This document shows positions 41,672 to 50,899 of a stretch of DNA of 64,000 nucleotides, piece after piece (positions within the stretch are counted from its first letter, which is position 1; every line of letters begins with the position of its first letter). Under the pieces are notes generated by a model, which worked only from the letters and a program-made list of their open reading frames with translations, was not told the DNA's origin and did no database searches. Source of the DNA: RH-AL1 sp965277355. GTDB taxonomy: Bacteria; Pseudomonadota; Alphaproteobacteria; Rhizobiales; Beijerinckiaceae. The stretch covers positions 1,736,001-1,800,000 of the forward strand of contig CBDICN010000002.1 in NCBI GenBank assembly GCA_965277355.1, in the 5' to 3' direction. Position numbers and translations under genes: made by a program.

Positions 41672-43078
41672 CTAACGCCACTCCCTGACGTCGACGAAGT
41701 GCCCGGCGACCGCCGCCGCCGCCGCCATCTGCGGCGAGACCAGATGCGTACGGCCGCGCGGACCTTGCCGACCTTCGAAATTGCGGTTGGAGGTCGAGGC
41801 GCAGCGCTGCTCGGGCTTGAGCTTGTCGGGGTTCATCCCGAGGCACATCGAGCAGCCGGGTTCGCGCCACTCGAAGCCGGCGTCGAGGAACACCTTGTCG
41901 AGCCCCTCGGCCTCGGCCTGCGCCTTGACGAGTCCTGACCCCGGCACGACCATCGCTTCCACCCTCCCGGCGACCTGGCGGCCGGCGACGATCGCCGCTG
42001 CGGCGCGCAGATCCTCGATGCGGGCGTTGGTGCAGGAGCCGATGAACACCTTGTCGAGCGCGATGTCGGTGATTCTCTCGCCACCTGCGAGGCCCATGTA
42101 GGCGAGCGCCCGCCTGATGCCGGCGCGCTTGACCTCGTCGGCGACGTCTTCGGCGCGGGGCACCGTACCTGCGACCGTGATCACGTCCTGCGGGCTCGTG
42201 CCCCAGGACACGATCGGCGACAGGTTGCCGGCGTCGAGCCGCACCTCCTTGTCGAAACCGGCGCCCTCGTCGGAGTAGAGCGTGCGCCAGTGGGCCAGCG
42301 CCCTGTCCCAAGCCTCGCCCTTCGGCGCGCGCGGCTTGTCGTGGAGGTAGGCGAAGGTCTTCTCGTCGGGCGCGACCATGCCGGCGCGGGCGCCGCCCTC
42401 GATCGACATGTTGCAGATGGTCATGCGGCCCTCGAGCGAGAGCGCGCGGATGGCCGTGCCGGTATATTCGATGACGTGGCCGGTGCCCCCGGCGGTGCCG
42501 ATCTCGCCGATGATCGTTAGGATGATGTCCTTGGCTGTGACGCCCGGCGCCGCGATGCCCTCGACCGACACGCGCATGTTCTTGGCCTTGCGCTGGATCA
42601 GGGTCTGGGTCGCGAGCACGTGCTCGACCTCGCTGGTGCCGATCCCCTGCGCCAGCGCACCGAAGGCGCCGTGGGTCGAGGTGTGAGAATCGCCGCAAAC
42701 GATCGTGGTGCCGGGCAGGGTGAAGCCCTGTTCGGGGCCGATGATGTGGACGATTCCTTGGCGCCGGTCGAGCTGATCGAAATACTCAATGCCGAAGTCG
42801 GCGACGTTCTTCGCCAGCGCCTCGATCTGCAGGCGGCTTTCCGGATCGTCGATGCCTTTCGAGCGGTCGGTCGTCGGGACGTTGTGGTCCACGACCGCGA
42901 GGGTGCGCTCCGGCGCATGCACCTTGCGCCCGGCCAGGCGCAGTCCCTCAAACGCCTGCGGGCTGGTCACCTCGTGGACGAGATGGCGGTCGACGTAGAG
43001 AAGCGCCGTGCCGCCGGCCTGGATGTCGACGACGTGGTCGTCCCAGATCTTGTCGTAGAGAGTGCGCGGCATGCTCAT
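41672..43078 (-). CDS. leuC: 3-isopropylmalate dehydratase large subunit
   Basis: A 468-residue aconitase-fold subunit of isopropylmalate isomerase in leucine synthesis; needs LeuD and a [4Fe-4S] cluster. Cluster cysteines are seen in FIGSCTNARIEDL and GCSMCLGMNPDKL, and the substrate loops CGDSHTSTHGAFGALAQGIG and LDAGNLSPIVSWGTSP are intact. ATG 43078 (MSMPRTLYDKIWDDHVV) is the family start; ATG 43072 is an alternative. leuD is not adjacent. Confidence 0.97.
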   Translation of the reverse strand: MSMPRTLYDKIWDDHVVDIQAGGTALLYVDRHLVHEVTSPQAFEGLRLAGRKVHAPERTLAVVDHNVPTTDRSKGIDDPESRLQIEALAKNVADFGIEYFDQLDRRQGIVHIIGPEQGFTLPGTTIVCGDSHTSTHGAFGALAQGIGTSEVEHVLATQTLIQRKAKNMRVSVEGIAAPGVTAKDIILTIIGEIGTAGGTGHVIEYTGTAIRALSLEGRMTICNMSIEGGARAGMVAPDEKTFAYLHDKPRAPKGEAWDRALAHWRTLYSDEGAGFDKEVRLDAGNLSPIVSWGTSPQDVITVAGTVPRAEDVADEVKRAGIRRALAYMGLAGGERITDIALDKVFIGSCTNARIEDLRAAAAIVAGRQVAGRVEAMVVPGSGLVKAQAEAEGLDKVFLDAGFEWREPGCSMCLGMNPDKLKPEQRCASTSNRNFEGRQGPRGRTHLVSPQMAAAAAVAGHFVDVREWR

Positions 43079-43365
43079 GATCGTTTGGATGTGTGCGGGC
43101 GATAGCCTCTCCTGGTACTCGCAAGCGGCGGCGAGGGGAAGCCTCGCGTGCCGTCTCCCGCATCGCACGGCGCGGCCGGGAGCGAAGAGCCGCGCCGGCT
43201 TTATTGAAGGGCACCGGCGACGCGCTGGGTGCCGCGCGGCTCGAACGTGCAAAAAAGGAGCTCTTAGACAAGATTTTTCTGTTGGCTTTACTGCCCGTCT
43301 GGTGGCGGCTACGTTGTAAAGAAGCTCGCGAGGGGCTATACATGCGATCGTGACCAAGGGAGCGC
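43079..43365. other. Promoter gap between divergent leuC and MucR-like genes
   Basis: About 290 bp. I found no convincing leucine leader peptide or attenuator and no gene. The final 100 bp before the MucR-like gene are AT-rich enough to hold its promoter. Confidence 0.45.
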
Positions 43366-44058
43366 GTGTTGAGCGAAGACTTAAATCATAAGGAACTTGA
43401 CACCCTCGCGATCCTGCAAGAGGTCGTGACGATCGTCTCGGCATACTTCAGCCACAACGCGATTCCGGCGGCCGACCTTCCTGCCTTCATCACCGCGGTC
43501 CACGCATCCGTCATACGCCTCGCCTCCCCCGCCGCGCCTGTCGAGGAGAGGGCGCCTGAGAATCCGGCGGTCGCCGTCAAGCGATCGGTGACCAAGGATT
43601 ACATCGTCTGCCTCGAGGACGGTAAGAAGTTCAAGTCGCTGCGCCGCCATCTCAGCTCCTTCCATAATCTTACGCCTGACGAGTACCGGGCGAAATGGTC
43701 GCTTCCGAGCGACTATCCGATGGTCGCGCCGGCTTATTCGGCAGTGCGGTCGCGCCTCGCCCGCGATTCCGGCCTCGGCCAAATGGCCAAAGACGGCGTC
43801 GTCGAGGATGGCGCGCCGCAGGATGCGGACGTCGTCGGCGAGGAGCGTAGGGCGGACAGCCCCGCGCGGGACGGCAAGGCGCCCCGCGGCAAGGCAAACG
43901 ACGGCGCGGTCTCGAGCGCCGACGACGACAGCCGAAACAAGGCGGCGCCGGCCAAGACCGCGTCGTCGAAAATCGAATCCGCCAAAACCGAGCCTGTCGA
44001 GGCCGAGCCGCCGCCACCGAAGAAGGCGGGTCGCGGCCGGCCGCGAAAGCAGGCCTGA
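43366..44058 (+). CDS. MucR/Ros-family zinc-finger regulator with long disordered C-terminal tail
   Basis: A 230-residue regulator. Residues 1-140 match MucR/Ros proteins, including the atypical zinc finger (YIVCLEDGKKFKSLRRHLSS, then FHNLTPDEYRAKWSLP) that bends AT-rich DNA and silences many promoters. MucR proteins normally end near residue 140-150; here about 85 more residues follow, rich in Asp, Lys, Ala and Pro, ending PKKAGRGRPRKQA, an AT-hook-like basic stretch. GTG 43366 has GGGAG upstream. In relatives it controls exopolysaccharide, motility and cell-cycle genes. Confidence 0.9.
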   Translation: MLSEDLNHKELDTLAILQEVVTIVSAYFSHNAIPAADLPAFITAVHASVIRLASPAAPVEERAPENPAVAVKRSVTKDYIVCLEDGKKFKSLRRHLSSFHNLTPDEYRAKWSLPSDYPMVAPAYSAVRSRLARDSGLGQMAKDGVVEDGAPQDADVVGEERRADSPARDGKAPRGKANDGAVSSADDDSRNKAAPAKTASSKIESAKTEPVEAEPPPPKKAGRGRPRKQA

Positions 44059-44150
44059 GCCATCGGCACTCCTCGCTTTCGCCATCTCGCGATGACACAA
44101 ACGCGCCGTCGAGGCCCGGCCGACATCGCATGCCGGTCGGAGAGCTTTCC

Positions 44151-44714
44151 ATGCGCGAATTCATCCGTGTCGCCGTCGTCGCGACCGCTACGGCGTGTTG
44201 TCCGCTCCTCGTCGGGGTCGGCGCGAGCGCGATGGCCCAGACCGCCACGCCTGAGGCGAACGCCGCATCCAAGGACGTCAGCCTGAGCCAGCAGCAGATC
44301 GACGGCGTCGTCGCCGCGCAAAAGCAGATCAAGGCGATCGACGAGAAAATCCCGCAGAACCAGGGCGACAAGGCGGACCCCAAGGTCGACGCACAACTCG
44401 AGGCCGTGGCCAAGAAGAACGGCTTCTCGAACCTCGCGAACTTCTCGGACGTGAGTTCCACCATCGGCTCCGTGATGGCCGGCATCGACCCCGACACCAA
44501 GAAGTACGTCGGCCCCGCCGCTGTCCTGAAGAAGCAGATCGACGAGGTGCAGGCCGACAAGTCGGTGCCCGCGAAGGAGAAGAAGGAACAGGTAAGCGAG
44601 CTGAACGAGGCGATGAAATCGGTCTCGTCCGACAAGCCCTCGCAGGCCAACATCGATCTCGTCAGCGCCAATTACGACAAGCTCACGCAGAGCATGCAGC
44701 AGGACCAGCAGTAG
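44151..44714 (+). CDS. Secreted/periplasmic hypothetical protein
   Basis: A 187-residue protein with a signal peptide (FIRVAVVATATACCPLLVGV, cleaved near AMAQ). The mature part is soluble, helical and rich in Lys, Asp and Gln, with QQQIDGVVAAQKQIKAIDEK and a C-terminal SANYDKLTQSMQQDQQ. I recognise no named family, though similar short secreted proteins are common in Rhizobiales. GGAGAG precedes the ATG. Confidence 0.7.
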   Translation: MREFIRVAVVATATACCPLLVGVGASAMAQTATPEANAASKDVSLSQQQIDGVVAAQKQIKAIDEKIPQNQGDKADPKVDAQLEAVAKKNGFSNLANFSDVSSTIGSVMAGIDPDTKKYVGPAAVLKKQIDEVQADKSVPAKEKKEQVSELNEAMKSVSSDKPSQANIDLVSANYDKLTQSMQQDQQ

Positions 44715-44738
44715 GGTCGGGCCGCCGACGCGACGGCG

Positions 44739-46184
44739 TCAGGCGGCCGCCGACAGCGGCTCCGAAATATCCTCGAGCGAGCGGCCCTCCGCCGCCACCC
44801 CCCAAACGGCCTCGAGCACGGCGGCGCCGATCATCAGCAGCGCGGCGAAGACGTAGCCGTAAAACAGCATCCACCTGTCGCCGGTGCCGATCAGGTAGCT
44901 GAAGGCGAAGGGTCCGACGATGCCGCCGATGGCGGTGCCGAAGGCATAGAAGATGGCGATGGCGAGCGCGCGGATCTCCACCGGGAAGACTTCGCTCACC
45001 GTCAGATAGGCGGCGCCGGCCGCCGACGAGGCGAAGAAGAAGATCGCCGACCAGGCGATCACCTGCTCGCTGGCGGTGAGGCGGCCGGTGGCGAACAGCC
45101 AGCCGGAGATCACCAGCAGCACGCCGGAGATGGCGTAGGTCGCCGCGATCATCGGCTTGCGGCCGACCTTGTCGAACAGCGGGCCGAGGACGAGCGGCCC
45201 CAGCGCGTTGCCGACGGCGAAGGGCAGCATGTACCAGCCGGTGTTCTTCACCGCGACGTGGTAGTAGCTGTCCAGCACCTGCGCGAAGGTGAAGAAGATC
45301 GCGTTGTAGAAGAAGGCTTGCGCCGCCATCAGCGCCAGGCCGACGATGGCCCGGTCGCGGTTCTTGACGAAGATGGTCTTGAAGACGATCGGGATCGGCG
45401 TGTGGTCGCGGGCGTGGATCGTCATCGGCTTCAAGCCGCCGGGCGGGGGCACGGCGGCGCCGTGCTCCTTCATGTGGGTTTCGATACCGCCCATCACCGC
45501 TTCGGCCTCTTTCTCGCGGCCATGGATGACGAGCCAGCGCGGGCTCTCGGGGATGAAGGTGCGCAGGAAGATGATGCCGATCGAGAGGATCGAGCCGACG
45601 AAGAACACCGCGCGCCAGCCGTACTGCGCCGGGACGATCGCCGGATCGAGGAAGACCAGCGAGGCGGCGGCGCCGATCGCGCCGCCGATCCAGAACGAGC
45701 CGTTGATCGCGAGATCCGTGCGGCCGCGAAAGCGGGCCGGGATGAACTCCTGGATGGTCGAGTTCACGGCGGAATATTCGCCGCCGATACCCGCGCCGGT
45801 GAGGAAACGGAACAGGCAGTAGCTCCACAGATCCCAGGAGAAAGCCGTGGCGGCGGTCGCGACGAGGTAGGTGCCGAGCGTCACGAAGAACAGCACGCGG
45901 CGGCCGAGCCGGTCGGTCGCCCAGCCGAAGCCGAGGGCGCCGATCACGGCGCCGGCGAGATAGGCGGAGGACCCCAGGCCGATCTCCGTATCCGTGAAGT
46001 GCAGTTGCTTGTCGGCCTTGAGCGCCCCGGAGATCAGCCCGGCGAACGTCACCTCGAGCCCGTCGAGGATCCAGGTGATGCCGAGCGCGGCGATGACCAG
46101 CGTATGGAAGCGCCCCCAGGCCAGCGCGTCGAGCCGCGCCGGCACGCGGGTCTCGATGGTTTGTTCCTGTACGTCCCCCGCCAT
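44739..46184 (-). CDS. MFS transporter, sugar/organic-acid porter type
   Basis: A 481-residue MFS carrier with twelve membrane segments. Loop motifs GWATDRLGRRVLFFVTLGTY and GPLFDKVGRKPM, the ESPRW sequence in FIPESPRWLVIHGREKEAEA and a central cytosolic loop place it in the sugar-porter/aromatic acid:H+ symporter sphere. Substrate not decidable. Divergent promoter region shared with murI by about 200 bp. Confidence 0.88.
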   Translation of the reverse strand: MAGDVQEQTIETRVPARLDALAWGRFHTLVIAALGITWILDGLEVTFAGLISGALKADKQLHFTDTEIGLGSSAYLAGAVIGALGFGWATDRLGRRVLFFVTLGTYLVATAATAFSWDLWSYCLFRFLTGAGIGGEYSAVNSTIQEFIPARFRGRTDLAINGSFWIGGAIGAAASLVFLDPAIVPAQYGWRAVFFVGSILSIGIIFLRTFIPESPRWLVIHGREKEAEAVMGGIETHMKEHGAAVPPPGGLKPMTIHARDHTPIPIVFKTIFVKNRDRAIVGLALMAAQAFFYNAIFFTFAQVLDSYYHVAVKNTGWYMLPFAVGNALGPLVLGPLFDKVGRKPMIAATYAISGVLLVISGWLFATGRLTASEQVIAWSAIFFFASSAAGAAYLTVSEVFPVEIRALAIAIFYAFGTAIGGIVGPFAFSYLIGTGDRWMLFYGYVFAALLMIGAAVLEAVWGVAAEGRSLEDISEPLSAAA

Positions 46185-46383
46185 GGATCCCCCTCCGACG
46201 CCTCCGCTTCACCACAGGGCGGCCGCCGGCGCAATTCGCCGCGTCGAAGGAAGGGTAAGCTACCCACACGCCGCATTATTCCGGGTTCGGCCGTATCGCC
46301 CAGGGGCGACGCGTTGTCAGTCGCCGTCAGGGCTTGATCTCAACCCATCGTGCCCTCGCCGCAGGGATCGGCTATGTCAGGCC

Positions 46384-47184
46384 ATGATCCGGCACCCAAG
46401 AATCCTCGTCTTCGATTCCGGCCTCGGCGGTCTCACTGTGCTGGCCGAGGTCGCCAAGCTTCGGCCGGACGCCGAACTTGTCTACGCCGCGGACGATGCC
46501 GGCTTTCCCTATGGCCCCTGGCCCGAGGCGGCGCTCGTCGCCCGCGTCGTCGACGTGGTCGGCGGGCTGATCGCGCGCACCGCACCCGACGCGGTCGTGA
46601 TCGCCTGCAACACCGCCTCGACGCTGTGCCTGCCTGCGCTGCGGGCGGTCTTCCCCGATCGCCCCTTCGTCGGTACCGTGCCGGCGATCAAGCCGGCGGC
46701 GGCGCAATCGCGTTCGAAGCTCATCTCCGTGCTGGCGACGCCCGGCACGGTGGCGCGGGACTACACTCGGACCCTCATCGAAAGCTTCGCCTCCGATTGC
46801 GCCGTGATGCTTGTCGGCTCGACCCGGCTCGCCAGCCTTGCCGAGGCGGCGATGACCGGCGAGGCAATCGCCGATGCCGACATCGCGGCGGAGATCGCAC
46901 CGTGCTTCGTGGCCCGCGGCCCGCTGCGCACGGACGGCATCGTGCTCGCCTGCACCCATTATCCGCTGCTGAGGGAGCGTTTCGAGCGCTTGGCGCCGTG
47001 GCCGGTGACCTACATCGACCCGTCGCCGGCGATCGCCCGGCGGCTCGATCAGGTTATCTCGGAGCTGGGCCTGCCGCGGACCGACGGGGTCGGGCCGAGA
47101 CAGGGAGCCGCGCGCTTCACGAGCGGCCGCGAGGTCACGCCCGAGCTGCGCGCGACCCTGCTGCGTTACGGGCTGGCGTGCTGA
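46384..47184 (+). CDS. murI: Glutamate racemase
   Basis: A 266-residue cofactor-independent racemase giving D-glutamate for peptidoglycan. The two catalytic cysteines are C75 in VVIACNTAST and C190 in VLACTHYPLL, with D11 in FDSGLGGLTV. ATG 46384 opens at MIRHPRILVF, the family start; the upstream frame to 45994 is antisense to the MFS gene. Confidence 0.96.
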   Translation: MIRHPRILVFDSGLGGLTVLAEVAKLRPDAELVYAADDAGFPYGPWPEAALVARVVDVVGGLIARTAPDAVVIACNTASTLCLPALRAVFPDRPFVGTVPAIKPAAAQSRSKLISVLATPGTVARDYTRTLIESFASDCAVMLVGSTRLASLAEAAMTGEAIADADIAAEIAPCFVARGPLRTDGIVLACTHYPLLRERFERLAPWPVTYIDPSPAIARRLDQVISELGLPRTDGVGPRQGAARFTSGREVTPELRATLLRYGLAC

Positions 47185-47201
47185 GGCGCCCACGGCCACG
47201 C

Positions 47202-47966
47202 TCATGAACCGGCGCCGACCTTGTAGGATTCCAGCTCCTCGAGGACGCGCTCGTTGCGCGCCCCGTTGGCGTCGAAATACTCCTCGACCGACTTCGCCCA
47301 CTTCTTCACGGACGGCACGTACCAGAAGGCCTTGTAGAGGCGTCCGCTGAAGGTCGCCGGCTTCACCCTGTTGGTCTGCGTCACCATGGTCGCGCCGGTC
47401 GCGTCCGTTCGGGTGCCGGAGAGGTTGGACTGCGCCGCGGCCATGGCGGCGGTCCACTCGCCGTCGGCCTCGATCTTGATCGCGCGGAACGTGCCGGCCG
47501 GAACGGTGACGTCCTCCGCGCCGGCGACGGTATAGGTCACTTTGATGTGCTCGCTGCTATGCAAGCGGTTGGGATCGGCCTCCATGTAGTCGACGGTCCA
47601 AGATTTGCCGTCTGCCAGTGGGAAGGAGAGCGGCGGATTGACGATCGTCTGCAGCCCGTTGACGCTGCGCGACCGGCTCCAGTCGGCGCCAGCCATGCGT
47701 TCGAGGGGCGGCATGGTCGAGCCGACCTGTTTCGACGTAACGACGATGATCTTGGGGCCGGCTCTCACCAAGGTGGTTTCGACATGCGTCTGGTGCCAGC
47801 CGCCGACCCTCTTCTCAACGGTATCCTGGTAGGTCCAGGTGTCGTTGGGCTGGAGCTTGGGGGCGGCCGCCGGCTCGACCGGGGCGGCGTGAGCCGCGGG
47901 GCACATGACGATCGCCAGGGCCGCGCCGGGCCACCCGCGAGACATGGTGGGCGAACGTCCCTGCAT
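47202..47966 (-). CDS. Periplasmic hypothetical protein
   Basis: A 254-residue protein with an N-terminal signal (AALAIVMCPAAHA) and a mostly beta-strand mature domain (WTYQDTVEKRVGGWHQTHVE, TFRAIKIEADGEWTAAM, FSGRLYKAFWYVPSVKKWAK). No known family is certain. ATG 47966 or the internal ATG 47945 (MSRGWPGAAL) may be the start. Converges with murI. Confidence 0.7.
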   Translation of the reverse strand: MQGRSPTMSRGWPGAALAIVMCPAAHAAPVEPAAAPKLQPNDTWTYQDTVEKRVGGWHQTHVETTLVRAGPKIIVVTSKQVGSTMPPLERMAGADWSRSRSVNGLQTIVNPPLSFPLADGKSWTVDYMEADPNRLHSSEHIKVTYTVAGAEDVTVPAGTFRAIKIEADGEWTAAMAAAQSNLSGTRTDATGATMVTQTNRVKPATFSGRLYKAFWYVPSVKKWAKSVEEYFDANGARNERVLEELESYKVGAGS

Positions 47967-48104
47967 CGGCCGAAACTCCTCGATGACGAGCGCCGCCTTT
48001 TACAACCGCAAGTCTCGGCTTGTCGATGCTCCAGCGGTTCTTCGGCGAGAGTTGATCGTCGCGGCTCCGGTGAAGCGGGCGGCCCGCGCAAGCGGCCCTT
48101 GAGG

Positions 48105-48638
48105 CTACTCGATGACTTCGTTGGGGTAGACTCCCCAGAGATCGGCCTGCTTGATGAAGCCGTCGAAACCGTCGCCGTTAACCCGGCACCAGGTCTTGTC
48201 GCAGGAGCGCACGTTGGCGAGCACGTTCGGTTCGAGCTTGGCGAGAGGGGCGGAGGAATCGTCCGGTTTCTTGAAGACCACGACGGGCGCCGCGTCCTTC
48301 TTCCACGGCGTCACCAGCGCGGTGCGGCGGCCCGACAGCAGTGAGTGCAGCACCCAACCCTCCGAGCCCTCCGAATCGCGCACCTTGCGCCAGGTCTCGA
48401 ACTCGGCGGTGATTTCGACGGGGAGGCCGGCGCGCTCGAAGATCCAGGTGGTGCGGTGGTCCTTCGAGGGACCCTCGCGCAGGTTGACCCGGTCGGACTT
48501 CAAGCTGACGTAGCGCGGCACCGGCAGGCCGCTCGCGGTGCCGATCTGGTCCGCCATCGCCGGTTTCGCGGCCACCACCAGAAGGACGAGGCCGGCGATC
48601 CAGTTCGTGAAGACGGTGCGTGTCATCGCGACTCTCAT
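48105..48638 (-). CDS. Secreted bacterial SH3-domain protein
   Basis: A 177-residue protein: a signal peptide (NWIAGLVLLVVAAKPAMA) and two SH3-like repeats, YVSLKSDRVNLREGPSKDHR with WRKVRDSEGSEGWVLHSLL, and APLAKLEPNVLANVRSCDKT with WCRVNGDGFDGFIKQADLWG. It is the common Rhizobiales periplasmic SH3 protein, likely binding peptidoglycan peptides. ATG 48638 and ATG 48626 are both possible. Divergent to the dehydrogenase gene, an order common in this bacterial group. Confidence 0.88.
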   Translation of the reverse strand: MRVAMTRTVFTNWIAGLVLLVVAAKPAMADQIGTASGLPVPRYVSLKSDRVNLREGPSKDHRTTWIFERAGLPVEITAEFETWRKVRDSEGSEGWVLHSLLSGRRTALVTPWKKDAAPVVVFKKPDDSSAPLAKLEPNVLANVRSCDKTWCRVNGDGFDGFIKQADLWGVYPNEVIE

Positions 48639-48872
48639 TGCCCCAAACGGTTCTGCGCTCGCCTGGCCCGCTTCTTGTCTTTGGGCCGTCATCTGCTAGA
48701 GAGGCCGTGAGGCGGCTTTCCTCTCCCTTGTGGCCTGGTAACATTAAGACGGGGTGTAATCCCGCGTCTTGTGTGCCGGCTTCATGGCCGCTTGGCGGCG
48801 GCGCCGGGCGCCGTCTGCCGGTGAGCCGAGGCGAACGTTTCGAAATCCGACGGACCCAAGATCGACGGACCA

Positions 48873-49868
48873 ATGGGCAAGAAGAAACCCCTCGTCATCA
48901 TCACCCGACGGCTTCCCGATCGGATCGAGACGCGCATGTGCGAGCTGTTCGACACGCGCCTCAACATCGACGACCATGCGATGACCCGCGCGCAACTGAT
49001 CGAGGCGATATGCCTCGCCGACGTGCTGGTGCCGACGGTGACGGACCGGCTCGACGCGGAGATCATCCGCGAGGCCGGTAATCAATTGAAGCTCATCGCC
49101 CAGTTCGGCAATGGCGTCGACAATATCGCGATCGGCGCCGCGATCGAGCGCGGCATCACGGTGACCAACACGCCCGGTGTGCTCACAGAGGACACCGCCG
49201 ACATGACGATGGCGCTGATCCTCGCCGTCGCGCGCCGCATCGTCGAGGGCGCCAGCGCGATCCCCGCCAACGAATGGTCCGGCTGGTCGCCGACCTGGAT
49301 GCTCGGGCGCCGCATCACCGGCAAGCGCCTCGGCATCGTCGGCATGGGTCGCATCGGCCAGGCGGTGGCGCGCCGGGCCCGCGCGTTCGGCTTGCAGATC
49401 CACTACCACAACCGGCGCCGGCTCCCGACGCTGGTGGAAGAGAAGCTCGACGCAACCTATTGGGACTCGCTCGACCAGATGCTGGCCCGCATGGACATCG
49501 TGTCCGTCAACTGCCCGCATACGCCGGCGACCTACCACCTCCTTTCGGCGCGGCGGCTGAAATACCTGCGGCCCGAAGCCCTGATCATCAACACCTCGCG
49601 GGGCGAGGTGATCGACGAAAACGCGCTCACCCGGATGCTCGAGGCGGGCGAACTCGCCGGCGCCGGTCTCGACGTATTCGAGCACGAGCCTTCGGTCTCG
49701 CCGCGGCTCCTCAAGCTCGCCAAGCAGGGCAAGGTGACGCTGCTGCCGCACATGGGCTCGGCCACGACCGAGGGGCGCGTCGACATGGGCGAGAAGGTCA
49801 TCGTTAACGTGAAGACCTTCTGTGACGGCCATCGGCCGCCGGACCGCGTGCTCGCGAGCATGCTCTAG
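48873..49868 (+). CDS. D-2-hydroxyacid dehydrogenase (glyoxylate/hydroxypyruvate reductase-like)
   Basis: A 331-residue NAD(P)-dependent dehydrogenase. NAD-binding LGIVGMGRIGQAVARRARAF, catalytic Arg in INTSRGEVIDENAL, Glu in LDVFEHEPSVSPRL and His in LLPHMGSATTEGR. The length and C-terminal GHRPPDRVLASML are typical, so the neighbouring IS has not truncated it; only its TAG stop overlaps the IS target TA. Substrate is likely glyoxylate or hydroxypyruvate. Confidence 0.92.
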   Translation: MGKKKPLVIITRRLPDRIETRMCELFDTRLNIDDHAMTRAQLIEAICLADVLVPTVTDRLDAEIIREAGNQLKLIAQFGNGVDNIAIGAAIERGITVTNTPGVLTEDTADMTMALILAVARRIVEGASAIPANEWSGWSPTWMLGRRITGKRLGIVGMGRIGQAVARRARAFGLQIHYHNRRRLPTLVEEKLDATYWDSLDQMLARMDIVSVNCPHTPATYHLLSARRLKYLRPEALIINTSRGEVIDENALTRMLEAGELAGAGLDVFEHEPSVSPRLLKLAKQGKVTLLPHMGSATTEGRVDMGEKVIVNVKTFCDGHRPPDRVLASML

Positions 49869-49934
49869 AGCACTTCGAGCTTGCATGGAATCGACGAGTC
49901 AGATTCGAGAGTCTTGTTCAGCGGCGAGGCTCTC

Positions 49935-50285
49935 ATGGTTGCACCTCTTTCCCAGGATTTGCGCAGGCGGCTCGTGGAAGCCGTCAACGACGGCAGTTCG
50001 GCGCGCGAGGCGGCGCGTCGGTTCGCGGTCAGCCCGTCGGCGGCGATCAAGCTGATGCAGCGTGTACGCAGAACCGGCAGCACGGCGCCAGCCCGGATCG
50101 GCGGCTATCGGCGGCCACTCCTCGAAGAGCACGCCGATGTCCTGCGCGAGCTGACGCAGGCTCGCAAGGGCATCACGCTCGCCGAACTCCAGGCGGCGCT
50201 CGCCGAGCGTGGCGTTGCGGTCTCGACGACGGCGATCTGGTCGACGCTGCACCGGCTCGGCCTGTCACACAAAAAAAGTCGATGA
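49935..50285 (+). CDS. IS630 transposase, N-terminal frame (helix-turn-helix)
   Basis: A 116-residue DNA-binding part: LSQDLRRRLVEAVNDGSSAR and EAARRFAVSPSAAIKLMQRV are the first HTH, KGITLAELQAALAERGVAVS and STLHRLGLSHKK the second. The frame ends at 50285 just past the A7 run (50271-50277). Slipping back one base there joins it to the catalytic frame. Confidence 0.9.
   Translation: MVAPLSQDLRRRLVEAVNDGSSAREAARRFAVSPSAAIKLMQRVRRTGSTAPARIGGYRRPLLEEHADVLRELTQARKGITLAELQAALAERGVAVSTTAIWSTLHRLGLSHKKSR
50271..50277 (+). promoter_or_regulatory. A7 slippery run for -1 frameshifting in IS630
   Basis: Seven consecutive A at the end of the first frame, 6 bp before its stop codon, at the place where IS630-type elements shift to produce the full transposase. 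Confidence 0.75.
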
Positions 50286-50878
50286 GAGCCGCCGAGCAGG
50301 ATCGCCCCGATGTCGCCGTGCGTCGGAAGCGGTGGCAAGCTTGGCAGCGCTTCATGGATTGCGCCGCCTTCGTCTTCATCGACGAGACCGGCGCCGCGAC
50401 CAACATGGCGCGCACTCACGGCTGGGGACCGAAAAGCGAGCGGCTCGTCGATGCCACCCCGCACGGCCACTGGTTCACGACGACGTTCGTCGGCGGCCTG
50501 CGCGAGAGCGGCGTCATCGCGCCGCTGGTCCTCGACGGCCCGATGACGGGCGAGATCTTCCTCGCCTACACCGAGCAGTTCCTGGCGCCCGCTCTGTCAC
50601 CAGGCGACATCGTGGTGATGGACAACCTCTCCGCCCACAAGGTCGTCGGCGTCGAGGCGGCGATCAGAGCCGTCGGCGCCAGCGTCCTCTACCTGCCGCC
50701 CTACAGTCCCGATCTCAACCCCATCGAGAAGATGTTCGCCAAGTTGAAGGCCGAATTGCGCAAAGCAAAAGCCCGCACACAAGACGCCCTGTGGAAGGAA
50801 ATCGGCCGGATCATCAGAGCGCTGGGTCCCGACGAATGCCGAAATTACATCGCAAGCTCAGGCTATGCGTGCGACTAA
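50282..50878 (+). CDS. IS630 transposase, C-terminal catalytic frame (DDE)
   Basis: Continues the transposase in the -1 frame; the natural join gives SHKKKSMRAAEQDRPDVA. The DDE triad is seen as D in FVFIDETGAA, D in IVVMDNLSAH and E in YSPDLNPIEKMFAKLK. No stop or deletion is visible, so the element could be active. Alone this frame is 198 residues and needs no separate start. Confidence 0.9.
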   Translation: MRAAEQDRPDVAVRRKRWQAWQRFMDCAAFVFIDETGAATNMARTHGWGPKSERLVDATPHGHWFTTTFVGGLRESGVIAPLVLDGPMTGEIFLAYTEQFLAPALSPGDIVVMDNLSAHKVVGVEAAIRAVGASVLYLPPYSPDLNPIEKMFAKLKAELRKAKARTQDALWKEIGRIIRALGPDECRNYIASSGYACD

Positions 50879-50899
50879 GCCGGAAATGCTCTAGAAGAA

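Larger units (their letters stand above)
49868..50891 (+). mobile_element. IS630-family insertion sequence, about 1,024 bp, apparently intact
   Basis: Bounded by TA (49866-49867 and 50892-50893), the target used by IS630 elements. The ends are inverted repeats: left gagcacttcgagctt, right (reverse strand) gagcatttccggctt, 12 of 15 matching. It contains two overlapping frames that encode the transposase, joined by a -1 frameshift on seven A. It lies between the dehydrogenase gene and the acetyltransferase gene. Confidence 0.92.

Noticed and set aside
43079..43365. Leucine leader peptide or T-box before leuC
   Set aside because: No short frame with a run of Leu codons followed by alternative hairpins could be seen.
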